From positions 32,452-96,451 of the forward strand of contig NZ_VNHU01000011.1 in the NCBI RefSeq assembly GCF_008124785.1: 64,000 nt of DNA, in the 5' to 3' direction. Positions 7,756 through 16,264 of the stretch are shown one piece after another (position 1 is the stretch's first letter; the number at the start of each line of letters is the position of its first letter). The notes under the pieces are model-generated. The model worked only from the letters and a program-made list of their open reading frames with translations, was not told the DNA's origin and made no database searches. Both the position numbers and the translations under genes were made by a program. This DNA is from Aquimarina intermedia. Its GTDB lineage: Bacteria; Bacteroidota; Bacteroidia; Flavobacteriales; Flavobacteriaceae.

Positions 7756-9156
7756 TCAGGAGTTGTTGTATCCTAAAATTTTAAGTAGGTCTTCACTTTT
7801 TTGTTGTTCACTAAAAAGGGTCGTCACTAGCTCTCCATCTTCGTTCTTATCAATCAAAATATGTTTAGGTTGCGGAATCAAACAATGCTGTAAACCACCA
7901 AAACCTCCGATTGTTTCCTGATATGCACCGGTATTAAAGAATCCGATATACAAGGGTTTATCTTTTTTATATTTTGGAAGGTAAATCGCATTCATATGCT
8001 GCTCACTATTATAATAATCATCACTATCACAGGTGAGACCGCCTAAAAGCACACGCTCATACTCTTCATTCCATCGGTTCACTGCCAACATCACAAAACG
8101 TTTGTTAATTGCCCAGGTATCCGGTAGCGTGGTGATAAAAGACGAATTGATCATATTCCATTTTTCACGATCGTTTTGCTGCTTTTGATACAATACTTCA
8201 TATATGGCTCCGCCGCTTTCTCCTACGGTAAAGCTTCCGAACTCGGTAAAAATATTAGGTACCGGAACTTTTGCTTCCGCGCAAGCGATATTAATTTGAT
8301 TAATAATCTCATCAATCATATACTGATAATCATACTCAAATGCCAAGGAGTTTTTGATAGGAAAACCGCCTCCAATATTAAGACTATCCAAACTTGGACA
8401 TTCCTTTTTTAATCGAATATAGGCCTTTAAACATTTCAATAATTCATTCCAGTAATAGGCCGTATCACGAATCCCGGTATTGATAAAGAAATGTAGCATC
8501 TTTAACTCTACCTGTTCATTATCTTTTACCTGACGGTTGTAAAAAGGTACAATGTTTTTATAGCCGATCCCTAAACGTGAGGTATAGAACTCAAACTTTG
8601 GCTCTTCTTCTGATGCAATACGGATTCCGATCTGGTACTTGCCGTCAATCGACTCTGACAACAATTCTAATTCTTCATAATTATCAATAATCGGAATACA
8701 GTTGTTGTGCCCTTCATTAATCAATCGCGCAATATTTTGCACATATTGCTCTCGTTTAAACCCATTACAAATTACATAGGTATCGTTAGTTATCTTTCCT
8801 TTGGCCTTTAATTTTTCAACAATGTCAATATCAAACGCCGAAGAGGTCTCGATATGCACATCATTTTTAAGTACTTCGTTCAGTACATGATTAAAGTGAG
8901 AGCTTTTAGTACAATAACAGTAATTGTAGTTGCCTTGATACTGATTCTTTTCGATAGCATTGGCAAACCATTGTTTGGCTCTATTAATATTTTCTGAAAT
9001 TTTTGGCAAATAGGTGAACTTAAGCGGTCCGCCGTATTGCTCGACTAATTTCATTAAATCGATATCGTGAAAAGTTAAGGTATTGCCTTTAAGGTTGAAT
9101 TCTTCTTGTGGAAAATAAAAGGATTGATCTATTAAATCTATGTATTTAGTATTCAT
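7756..9156 (-). CDS. speA: Arginine decarboxylase, PLP fold type III
   Basis: Converts arginine to agmatine as the first step of the putrescine route. At 466 aa it is the short flavobacterial form, lacking the long insert of E. coli SpeA. The PLP lysine is Lys84 in YNYCYCTKSSHFNHV. The phosphate-binding glycine run is LNIGGGF (262-264), EFGSFTVGESGG follows near residue 305, and the dimer-contributed Cys-Asp motif is LTCDSDD (Cys376-Asp377). FFNTGAYQ near 406-413 completes the family signature. It heads a minus-strand operon with agmatinase and the DHS-like gene. Ornithine or diaminopimelate decarboxylase are relatives, but context supports arginine. Confidence 0.92.
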   Translation of the reverse strand: MNTKYIDLIDQSFYFPQEEFNLKGNTLTFHDIDLMKLVEQYGGPLKFTYLPKISENINRAKQWFANAIEKNQYQGNYNYCYCTKSSHFNHVLNEVLKNDVHIETSSAFDIDIVEKLKAKGKITNDTYVICNGFKREQYVQNIARLINEGHNNCIPIIDNYEELELLSESIDGKYQIGIRIASEEEPKFEFYTSRLGIGYKNIVPFYNRQVKDNEQVELKMLHFFINTGIRDTAYYWNELLKCLKAYIRLKKECPSLDSLNIGGGFPIKNSLAFEYDYQYMIDEIINQINIACAEAKVPVPNIFTEFGSFTVGESGGAIYEVLYQKQQNDREKWNMINSSFITTLPDTWAINKRFVMLAVNRWNEEYERVLLGGLTCDSDDYYNSEQHMNAIYLPKYKKDKPLYIGFFNTGAYQETIGGFGGLQHCLIPQPKHILIDKNEDGELVTTLFSEQQKSEDLLKILGYNNS

Positions 9157-9693
9157 TCGTTTACTGCGGTTTTGTTTTCAATACTACTAATTATAAGTAG
9201 CGAAAACATATATTGAGTTATAAAATAATCTTAAAATATTGTGGATAAGCCATGAATCATGAGCTACGTTGCAATCTTACATGTTGTAAAAAGGAATTGT
9301 CTTGCCCAATTAAACGCGGATACGCTTGGCAGTAGTCGGAATGAAAAAGTATTCATGCTGACTTGATAAGATACTAAGAAGTGAAGTAAGCTTTAAGTTT
9401 GGGTCGATTATCCAATAAACACTTTCTGAGAGTAACTTCCTCTCTCTCATAAGTCCCAAGGTAAAAACACTTGTCATGATGCTCAGCTTAATGCTGCTGC
9501 AATGGTAAATAAAAAAATTGATTCTCAATACCATTTAAAATTAAAAAAATAATAATTTTTATAATTGCTCAACTCCGCTGCGTATATTTAAGACTTGTAA
9601 ACGCTACTCGCGTCATTATTAGAGCGCTTTATCTCTGTACTAAGGATACTTAAAACATATTTTATAACACCTTACACCGCTTAACCACATCGT
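9157..9693. other. 537-bp intergenic region between divergent speA and BCCT genes
   Basis: AT-rich DNA upstream of two divergently transcribed genes, so both promoters should be here. I could not pick a convincing TAnnTTTG element for either. A 74-codon minus-strand frame (9310-9534) lacks recognisable composition or a ribosome site and is not called. No tRNA, clear hairpin or repeat was seen. Confidence 0.5.
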
Positions 9694-11196
9694 ATGTCCT
9701 ATTCTTTAGCTAACAATAAACTACTATACCTTTCTTTAGCACTGTTACTTTTCTTTTCCTTTTTTCTCTATGCCTTTACGCTGGAAACCTATACGATCAT
9801 CGAGGAGTTCTCGGTTACAGTACGAGTTTGGTTTGGTCGGTTTTATTTGTGGTTGGGACTGGGATGCGTGTTGCTGTTAGTGCTTTTAGCGATTTCCCGA
9901 TGGGGAAGCAAACGTTTAGGCACTCCCGAGGAACGCCCCGAATTCTCCCGACTGGCATGGATCTCGATGTTATACAGCGCAGGGATGGGAGCCGGTATCT
10001 TACTACGTGCCGTACAAGAACCCGTATATATGAAACTGAATCCCCCGATAGCCAACGGTGCGCCGGATGCTACCGTAGCGCTTGAATATACGTTTTATCA
10101 ATGGGGACTGACTGCCTGGGCCTTTTATGCGGTTTTTGCCATTGCTATTGGATATTATCTCTTTGTGCGAAATAAAAAAGCCTTACCCAGTACTGCTTTT
10201 ACGGCGCTGACTGATATGATTACCACCAAGCGCGTGCAACGCGGTGTGTTGGGCAGTATTGATATATTGGCAATACTCACTACTGTTTTTGGATTGGTTG
10301 CGGCTATCGGACTTGGGACTACTCAGATTCAAGGCGGACTTAAACATTTATTGGGTTATGAATTTACTATAGGCGGAACGATCGCCATCTTATTACTTAT
10401 CTCCGTACTCGGCGCTACCTCGGTATTGTTAGGGATGCAACGTGGAATTAAAGTGATCTCTACCTGGAATATTTATATCACCGTGGCTTTACTCCTCTTT
10501 GTTTTTGTACAAAGTGATATTCCTGCTATTGCTACCCGTTTTGGCAGCGCGTTTTATCACTATCTCGTCGATTTCATTCCGTTGAGTCTCGCTATGGGAC
10601 CTTATAATCCCGGGGAAGCTTTTTTAACCGACTGGACCTATTACTACTGGGCCTTTTGGTTAGCATGGGCTCCGTTTACCGGTATTTTTATTGCTCGGAT
10701 TTCGCGTGGTCGTACGCTACGCGAACTTATCATTGGCGTACTGCTTGTCCCCTCGCTGGGAACTTTCTTTTGGTTTACGGTGTTTGGCGAGTCTGCCTTT
10801 GATTTAATAGCCGCTGCCGGGAGTTATGACGGACAGTTTGATAATGTATTTAGTTCGATCTTTGTATTTTTTGAAAGCTATCCCTATCAAGGGCTGATCA
10901 ATACCATTACCGTACTGTTACTGGTCAGTTTTTTAGTGACTTCGCTGGATTCTGCCATTTTTGTATTGAGTATGTTTACCGATAAAGGCACTCCCGAACC
11001 CTCAAAACGGCATCGTTTGTTATGGAGTATCATTCTGACTATTTTTTCTATCGGGATTTTACTACTGGGCAACGCCAAAGCCGATATCAATGTACTAATT
11101 GCCATGCAAAAGCTATTGATTATCACTTCGCTGCCTTTTGCGCTATTGATGGTGGTGATGATTGGGTTGTTTATTAGGGATTTCGCTAAAAAATAA
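9694..11196 (+). CDS. BCCT-family betaine/choline/carnitine-type transporter
   Basis: A sodium- or proton-coupled inner-membrane symporter of quaternary ammonium compounds such as glycine betaine. About 12 hydrophobic segments are spread over 500 aa. The BCCT signature is clear: DWTYYYWAFWLAWAPFTG near residues 310-327, with RISRGRTLRE directly after. The usual GMGIGL-x(5-6)-EP motif of TM2-TM3 appears as GMGAGILLRAVQEP (near 95-108). It lacks a long osmosensing C-terminal tail, ending soon after the last membrane helix. The gene is G+C-richer than the AT-rich genes that follow. It stands alone on the plus strand. Substrate is not determinable; osmoprotectant uptake is the likely role. Confidence 0.93.
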   Translation: MSYSLANNKLLYLSLALLLFFSFFLYAFTLETYTIIEEFSVTVRVWFGRFYLWLGLGCVLLLVLLAISRWGSKRLGTPEERPEFSRLAWISMLYSAGMGAGILLRAVQEPVYMKLNPPIANGAPDATVALEYTFYQWGLTAWAFYAVFAIAIGYYLFVRNKKALPSTAFTALTDMITTKRVQRGVLGSIDILAILTTVFGLVAAIGLGTTQIQGGLKHLLGYEFTIGGTIAILLLISVLGATSVLLGMQRGIKVISTWNIYITVALLLFVFVQSDIPAIATRFGSAFYHYLVDFIPLSLAMGPYNPGEAFLTDWTYYYWAFWLAWAPFTGIFIARISRGRTLRELIIGVLLVPSLGTFFWFTVFGESAFDLIAAAGSYDGQFDNVFSSIFVFFESYPYQGLINTITVLLLVSFLVTSLDSAIFVLSMFTDKGTPEPSKRHRLLWSIILTIFSIGILLLGNAKADINVLIAMQKLLIITSLPFALLMVVMIGLFIRDFAKK

Positions 11197-11332
11197 AGAT
11201 TTGTGGAAGTACTTGGGAAGGAGAATTGAAAAGACTTGAGAATATAGAGAAGAGAGATTAGACTTTTTTTAAAGTACTGTTACGTAAAAATACTATGCTG
11301 CGAAGTTAGGGGAGTTTGTAGTGCGGGGGAAA

Positions 11333-11542
11333 TTAAATCCAGGAGTAAGCAAATTCCAAATCAATTGATGTTTCTTTCTCTATAATCCGAAAAGTCCAAA
11401 TGGTTTCATAGAATTCTTCAGGTCTATATTCAGTTTTATCTGCATACCAATCATAATAATCATTCTCAAATAGTTCTTCCACAATATCTCTAACCTGAGC
11501 TGCTGAAAAGTTTTTAAAGCTTACCGTTACTATCTCCCCCAT
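11333..11542 (-). CDS. Small hypothetical protein (69 aa)
   Basis: Not recognised. An acidic, aromatic-rich product (ELFENDYYDWYADKTEYRPEEFYETIW) with no signal peptide. Its ATG lies inside the 3' end of the lipoprotein gene upstream (13-bp overlap), which suggests translational coupling. It is the last gene of the AT-rich minus-strand accessory stretch. Confidence 0.6.
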   Translation of the reverse strand: MGEIVTVSFKNFSAAQVRDIVEELFENDYYDWYADKTEYRPEEFYETIWTFRIIEKETSIDLEFAYSWI

Positions 11543-11865
11543 TCGTTACATTCTTGTTGATGTGCAAAAGAATGTCCTTCTTTAAACGAAATTATATAAC
11601 CACAAATCACATCTTCCGTACCATTAGCAAGCATCCAATCTGGTTTTTTCAAAAAGGTGGAATCTTGAATTCTAGTGTATTTAACAGATAGATATTCCAA
11701 CATTTTAATTTCGGGAGCATCAATCTCAGTCATTTCAACCAAAGTCTCTACTTTTCTGAAAGGATTCTTTACGGTGTCTTCTACTGTTACCTCTACTGTT
11801 ACCTCTTTTGATTTTTTTTGACAGCTTGACAGTATTAAAGCTATAAGAATCAAGATATTTTTCAT
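11530..11865 (-). CDS. Small predicted lipoprotein (111 aa)
   Basis: Start taken at ATG 11865 because it gives a textbook lipoprotein signal, MKNILILIALILSSCQKK. The frame is open up to 11922, but the extra residues precede the signal peptide. After the lipid-modified Cys comes a short duplicated stretch EVTVEVTVEDTV, encoded by a tandem 12-bp repeat around 11,785-11,810. The rest is a compact domain with two cysteines in the C-terminal region (EDVICGY, HQQECNEWGR). Family unknown. It overlaps the 69-aa gene by 13 bp, so the two are likely co-translated. Confidence 0.65.
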   Translation of the reverse strand: MKNILILIALILSSCQKKSKEVTVEVTVEDTVKNPFRKVETLVEMTEIDAPEIKMLEYLSVKYTRIQDSTFLKKPDWMLANGTEDVICGYIISFKEGHSFAHQQECNEWGR

Positions 11866-11931
11866 TGAGGTATTTCTTAAATTATTTCTTAACCAGACTT
11901 TGCACAAGGAATGACTATACAAGTTACTTTG

Positions 11932-12231
11932 TCAACTCGCCCAAATTAAAAATTTAATGAGCCCAATCAATATCAGTGTATATAAAATGCCATAAAAAAT
12001 CAGCTCTTTTTTTCTATCTGATCTAGCTCGTCCTTTAATCTGCTTTTTTATTTTATTTAATTTTTTCTCTGAAACGACTTTAAAGTTTGTGTGATTCTTT
12101 GTTTCCCTTGAACTTGTTGAAGTAATTTCTCTATTGTTTCCTTTAAATTTAGTTCTGCTTGATGATCTCTGTGATCGGTTTTGTTTCATCCGATTTATCA
12201 TATCTTGTACATGTCCAGCTCCAAAACTCAT
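11932..12231 (-). CDS. Small basic protein with C-terminal membrane helix
   Basis: 99 aa. The N-terminal MSFGAGHVQDMINRMKQNRS is shared, from memory, with flavobacterial proteins sometimes labelled riboflavin synthase subunit beta. No lumazine synthase features are present, so I do not accept that label. The centre is very basic and Ser/Lys/Arg-rich, and residues about 78-96 form one hydrophobic helix (LIFYGILYTLILIGLIKFLIW), giving a C-terminal membrane anchor. Such a layout could bring a nucleic-acid-binding tail to the membrane, but that is speculation. Confidence 0.65.
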   Translation of the reverse strand: MSFGAGHVQDMINRMKQNRSQRSSSRTKFKGNNREITSTSSRETKNHTNFKVVSEKKLNKIKKQIKGRARSDRKKELIFYGILYTLILIGLIKFLIWAS

Positions 12232-12270
12232 TCAAAATCAAATTTAGATGTAATACTATTTTAATACTTG

Positions 12271-12390
12271 CACGAATCGTATTTATATAAAACCAGATGC
12301 GTGTGCAAGCATCTAAGTTAGCAAATAAAAATCGAATTAGAACTTTTAAGAACTGAGCTGTAACTTTTGATAGGAGTCGTTGTTCACCTG
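12271..12390 (-). repeat. attC-like cassette spacer, degenerate copy
   Basis: Lies just beyond the 3' end of the 157-aa gene. On the minus strand it runs from GTGAACAAC to a degenerate end near GCAC/GTGC. Its inner part matches the spacer at 16128-16256 at 33 of 39 positions, including the exact run ATTTGCTAACTTAG. The terminal GTTRRRY-type core is poorly kept. Confidence 0.55.
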
Positions 12391-12408
12391 TCACTTTTAT
12401 TATTTTTT

Positions 12409-12882
12409 TCACCAACTCAAGCAGAAACTGTTTTCTCCATCTTCTCGGTCAATTTGTATCGAGCCTGCTTCTGCCCCATAGGTCCAATGTGCGGTAAAAT
12501 TTAGTTTAATCGGATCAGTATCTTTTGTGACTTCTACACTACTTATTTTCCAAATTCTGGTTGATTCGTATCCTTTAGTGTTTCGGGTATCGGTATCCAA
12601 CCTCCATTTGACGTTTCCATTTTCAACTAAAGTGAATATAGGAGAGAGAGTGTCGTTTCGATTTTCCAATATTAATGTTCCGTTATCCGATACTTCAAAG
12701 CGTTCTGTATTTGTTGTCAATTCAACTGGATCAATCAAAACAGCTTTAAATGGTCCGTCATCCATTCCACAACCGCTACCAAATGAATAGAGTACATAAC
12801 CTACAAATCCAACATATCCTATTATACCGAATCCAATAACGACAAAAGTCCAGATTAATATTTGTTTAGTGATTTTCTTCAT
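12409..12882 (-). CDS. Hypothetical membrane-anchored protein (157 aa)
   Basis: Residues about 8-33 form one hydrophobic helix (ILIWTFVVIGFGIIGYVGFV), so the protein is N-terminally anchored with an extracytoplasmic domain. That domain has alternating beta-type segments (RFEVSDNGTLILENRND, NFTAHWTYGAEAGSIQI) and two or three Cys (SGCGMDD, NSFCLSW). Family not recognised. It is flanked on both sides by cassette-type spacers. Confidence 0.65.
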   Translation of the reverse strand: MKKITKQILIWTFVVIGFGIIGYVGFVGYVLYSFGSGCGMDDGPFKAVLIDPVELTTNTERFEVSDNGTLILENRNDTLSPIFTLVENGNVKWRLDTDTRNTKGYESTRIWKISSVEVTKDTDPIKLNFTAHWTYGAEAGSIQIDREDGENSFCLSW

Positions 12883-12900
12883 TGATAAAATATCTATTAT

Positions 12901-12978
12901 CGGGTTTCTATAATATTAATTACTTTGCTTAAGCATCTCCCTAATTTGTTAAAAAGAATTATACAGTGTTGTTCACAG
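12901..12978 (-). repeat. attC-like cassette spacer, short degenerate copy
   Basis: Directly follows the stop of the TPM-domain gene. On the minus strand it begins GTGAACAACACTGTATAATT, resembling CACAACAAAGCTATAATTAG of the full-length spacer. It keeps the GCTTAAGCATCT core (12927-12939) that corresponds to GTTTAAGCAACT at 16128-16256. Shorter and more diverged. Confidence 0.4.
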
Positions 12979-12983
12979 CATTT

Positions 12984-13505
12984 TTAGATCCATTTTCTCA
13001 TTAATTCATTTAATCCTAGTAAAATCCCATCGTAGTAATTTCCATTTTTAAATTCGGGAATCATATTCTCTTCGATTACTTTTTTACAAAATTCGTCAGA
13101 TAAATAAAGGTTTTTGGTTTTTTCAGTTGTTGATATCCTTACTTTTTTCAATGATTTGCTCAACGCAAGCGTAAGTCCATTTCCATTATTGTTTCTTCCA
13201 ACATTCCAATTTTCCGACACTATGATTACATATTGGTCAAATTCAGTATTTATTGGAATTGAATCTATGGTTATTATAGCAATTTCACGGAATGAGGTTT
13301 TTTTATAATAAGACAGGAGTTTAGTTAGTTGAGTTTTTTCTTCTTCTGTGAAAATATTTTCAAAATCATTTACTAAACCAATTTGTTTAGGATATTCCGA
13401 TACAATTAGTTCAGATTTTGGATTGTCCGTTTGGGCTTCCACTTTTGCTGTTTTGCAATAGAGGAAAGTCAAAATCAATATTAATAAAGTATTTCGGATT
13501 GTCAT
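12984..13505 (-). CDS. TPM domain-containing secreted protein
   Basis: 173 aa with a signal peptide (ILILTFLYCKTAKVEAQT). The body matches the TPM_phosphatase domain: LVNDFENIFTEEEKTQLTKLL, EIAIITIDSIPI, ENWNVGRNNNGNGLTLALS, KKVRISTTEKTKN, then the C-terminal NGNYYDGILLGLNELM. Family members act in the envelope (for example the plant TLP18.3 and bacterial YgcG-type proteins); some have weak phosphatase activity. Unlike many bacterial copies, there is no C-terminal Gly-rich or membrane tail. It sits in the cassette-like stretch, which is unusual for this envelope family. Confidence 0.85.
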   Translation of the reverse strand: MTIRNTLLILILTFLYCKTAKVEAQTDNPKSELIVSEYPKQIGLVNDFENIFTEEEKTQLTKLLSYYKKTSFREIAIITIDSIPINTEFDQYVIIVSENWNVGRNNNGNGLTLALSKSLKKVRISTTEKTKNLYLSDEFCKKVIEENMIPEFKNGNYYDGILLGLNELMRKWI

Positions 13506-13548
13506 TTTTATTAATTGTGTCTAACGGTCTTATAAGAATAATGGTGGT

Positions 13549-16101
13549 TTAAGACCACAAACCTTTCAGTTTAGACCATAAATTATTTTTATCTTTTTCT
13601 TTGGGTTTAGCACTGTTCCCATCATTACTTTTATATGCCGTTGGGCTTAGTATTTTTTCCTCAGATTCTTTTATTTCGGTAGTTCCTTTTTCTGAAATTT
13701 CCGAGTCAGTTGTCAATTCCGATTTAGAGCTTTCTAATACAGTTTTTTCAAGTTCAGCTTTTTCTTCTTTTAAATCAGCAATTCTTTTTCTAATTAAGTC
13801 TTTCTTTTCTTCTGTAATGGTTTCTATCGGTTCTGTTATTTGCGTTTTCTTACTTTCCTTTATATGAATTTCGTTCTCTACAAACGAATTCCAATCGTTA
13901 TCTGATTTAGATTTTTCGACTTTTTCTTCTTCTGTGAGTTCAGTTGGTTTTTCGACTTTTGTTAAACCTCTAAATTCAAAATTTATTGGTTTAGTTTTTC
14001 CCGTCTCGATAAATTCAACTTGATATTCTCCTTTTTCTTCTTTGACCTCTATTACTTTACCTAGTTTCCAAATTAAGTGATTGACCATATCGCCAACGTC
14101 AAATTTCTTCTGAATTATTTGGCGACTTGTATTAAGTTTAAGTTGTTCTTTCGCTTCATTAATGATTTCTTGACTTAATTCTCCTTTTCTCACAAAATAA
14201 TTGTCGCTTATTTCAAATAGAAAACGAGAAGGATATTTATTTAAACCTGTACTAAAATTGAATCCTTCTGATTCCGTCATATAAAATGCCTTTTCAGCTC
14301 TTGTTATTGCAACGTAGGTTAAACGTCTTTCTTCTTCAAGTGCTTTTGCTCGTCTTTCTTTAATTGACATTGCGCTTGGTAAAACACCTTCTGTAAAGCC
14401 ACATAGAAAAACGTAAGGGAATTCTAAACCTTTAGAAGTATGAATTGTCATTAATTTAACCCTATCATTTCCATCGTCTTCAACATCCATATCTGTATAA
14501 AGTGCAATTTCTTGCAAATATTCAGTCAGGTTTATTGGCTCTTCATCTTGCGTTTCTAACAAAATTATAGAGTTCTGAAGTTCTTTGATATTCTCTAATC
14601 TGTCTGTGTCGCCATCAATTCTATAATAAGCAGAAAGACCGCTTTCATCCATAATTTCTTTCACTAAATCTGAAATTATTAAATCAGCTTTTACTTTTTT
14701 ATACTTTTCTATCAGTTCAATAAATTCTAATGCTCCTTTGCGACTTAAATCCTTTTGTGATATGTTTTCCTTTAGTGCTGAATAAAGAGAAGTGTTTTCT
14801 TTTTCAGCAATTTTGGCTACGTTTTCGATAAACTTGTTTCCTAAACCTCTGCTTGGTGTATTCACAACTCTTAGAAAAGAAAAATCATCACCAAATTCAA
14901 TTAATCTTAGATAAGCCAAAACATCTTTAATCTCTTTACGTTCAAAAAATCTTATACCACCAAAAACGGAATAAGGAATGTTTTCTCTAATTAGTGATTG
15001 TTCAATGATACGTGAAATATGATTTGCTCTATATAGTATTGCAAAATCTAAATGTTTACAGTTTTCATCTGCTACAAGTCTTTTGATTTCATTTGCAACC
15101 CATAATCCTTCTTCGTAATCATTTTGTCCGTGAAAATGAACAACTTCAACTCCTTCTGGATTTTTTGTAAACATATCTTTATTTACACGGATTTTATTCT
15201 TTTTAATGATGTGATTTCCAAGACTTAAAATATTTGGTGTTGAACGATAATTTTGATTCATTATGATTGTTTTTGAATCAACAAATTGTTTATCAAAATC
15301 AACCAAGATTTCAGGTTTTGCACCTCTCCATTCATAAATGGTTTGGTCTGGGTCGCCAACAACAAATAGATTTTTATGAAATTGAGAAAGCATTTCAATT
15401 AGCATAAACTGTTTTTGTGAACTATCTTGGGTTTCATCAACTTGAATGTAGTGTAATCTCTTTTGCCATTTTTCAATAACATCAGGATTATTTACAAATA
15501 TGTAAAGTACAAAATTTAGTAAATCGTCAAAGTCTAAGGCGAAATTTCTTTGTTGTTTTTCTAAATACCGAATAAAGACTTTTTCTATTTCGTTATCTGT
15601 TTCTTTTTTCTTTGATTCAAGGATGTATTGCAGATAATCCTGTGAAGTTTTTTGTTTACTGATATATCTTAAAACTTGTTTAAAAGTAAAGACTTTTGAT
15701 GTTAAACCTAATTCATTATAAACTTGTCGAAGAACAGTTTTTTGATCTTCAACGTCCATTATTATAAAGTTTTTTGGACACTTAATTTTGTTTATGTCTT
15801 CTCTTAAAACTCTAACACAAAATCCGTGGTAGGTGGTTATGTAACTTAAATCTGAATTTTCTCCGACTAACCTTTTTACTCTTTTTCGCATTTCTTGTGC
15901 AGCCTTATTTGTAAAGGTTACACAAAGGATATTGGAAGAGTTAATTCCTAATGCTTCAACAATGTAGGCATATCTTTGAGTGAGAGCTTTTGTTTTTCCC
16001 GAACCTGCACCTGCAATTACTCTAACAAAACCTTCCGTTTTTGTTACAGCTTCCAACTGTTGTTCGTTTAAATTTTCTTTCAGTTTCTCAATGCCAATCA
16101 T
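13549..16101 (-). CDS. Accessory UvrD/PcrA-type superfamily 1 DNA helicase with charged C-terminal tail
   Basis: An ATP-dependent 3'-5' DNA helicase. Motifs in order: Walker A GAGSGKT (31-37), VTFTNKAAQEMRKRV, VDETQDSS (motif II, with the DETQ variant of DExQ), GDPDQTIYEWRGA (motif III), NQNYRSTPNIL (motif IV), NTPSRGLG, MTIHTSKGLEFPYVF (motif V), and EERRLTYVAITRAEKAFY (motif VI). After the helicase core and a small domain (about 670-720) comes a long low-complexity Lys/Glu/Ser-rich tail to residue 850 with coiled-coil character (EKKDLIRKRIADLKEEKAELEKT). At 850 aa it is long for a housekeeping UvrD, and its cassette-like surroundings suggest an acquired paralogue. A defence or DNA-repair accessory role is possible but not shown. 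GTTAGAC lies just beyond the stop (13519-13525). Confidence 0.92.
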   Translation of the reverse strand: MIGIEKLKENLNEQQLEAVTKTEGFVRVIAGAGSGKTKALTQRYAYIVEALGINSSNILCVTFTNKAAQEMRKRVKRLVGENSDLSYITTYHGFCVRVLREDINKIKCPKNFIIMDVEDQKTVLRQVYNELGLTSKVFTFKQVLRYISKQKTSQDYLQYILESKKKETDNEIEKVFIRYLEKQQRNFALDFDDLLNFVLYIFVNNPDVIEKWQKRLHYIQVDETQDSSQKQFMLIEMLSQFHKNLFVVGDPDQTIYEWRGAKPEILVDFDKQFVDSKTIIMNQNYRSTPNILSLGNHIIKKNKIRVNKDMFTKNPEGVEVVHFHGQNDYEEGLWVANEIKRLVADENCKHLDFAILYRANHISRIIEQSLIRENIPYSVFGGIRFFERKEIKDVLAYLRLIEFGDDFSFLRVVNTPSRGLGNKFIENVAKIAEKENTSLYSALKENISQKDLSRKGALEFIELIEKYKKVKADLIISDLVKEIMDESGLSAYYRIDGDTDRLENIKELQNSIILLETQDEEPINLTEYLQEIALYTDMDVEDDGNDRVKLMTIHTSKGLEFPYVFLCGFTEGVLPSAMSIKERRAKALEEERRLTYVAITRAEKAFYMTESEGFNFSTGLNKYPSRFLFEISDNYFVRKGELSQEIINEAKEQLKLNTSRQIIQKKFDVGDMVNHLIWKLGKVIEVKEEKGEYQVEFIETGKTKPINFEFRGLTKVEKPTELTEEEKVEKSKSDNDWNSFVENEIHIKESKKTQITEPIETITEEKKDLIRKRIADLKEEKAELEKTVLESSKSELTTDSEISEKGTTEIKESEEKILSPTAYKSNDGNSAKPKEKDKNNLWSKLKGLWS

Positions 16102-16127
16102 TCAAGATGAAGTTTGTTTTATATTAA

Positions 16128-16256
16128 GCCCAACGTTTACGTATATGATTTGGTGCGTGTTTAAGCAACTAAGTTAGCAAATAGAAACGGAATAGAAAAT
16201 CCGAAAGGATTTTCGTAAGTAAGCTAGAACTAGCACTAATTATAGCTTTGTTGTGC
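16128..16256 (-). repeat. attC-like cassette spacer, best-preserved copy
   Basis: On the minus strand this 129-bp element begins with GCACAAC, 9 bp past the stop of the DUF3644 gene, and ends with GTTGGGC 27 bp before the helicase start. GTTGGGC fits the integron core GTTRRRY, and GCACAAC is its complement at 6 of 7 positions. Inner arms GCTATAATTAGTGC and GCACCAAATCATATAC are also imperfect inverted repeats. The middle holds a perfect hairpin GAAAATCC-TTTC-GGATTTTC. This resembles an attC recombination site with R''/L''/L'/R' arms. Confidence 0.55.
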
Positions 16257-16264
16257 GTTTGTGC

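Noticed and set aside
9310..9534. 74-codon minus-strand frame upstream of speA
   Set aside because: No recognisable composition, no ribosome site and no neighbour logic; likely chance in AT-rich DNA.
12149..12415. 88-codon minus-strand frame
   Set aside because: Overlaps the 99-aa gene and runs through the attC-like spacer; non-coding.
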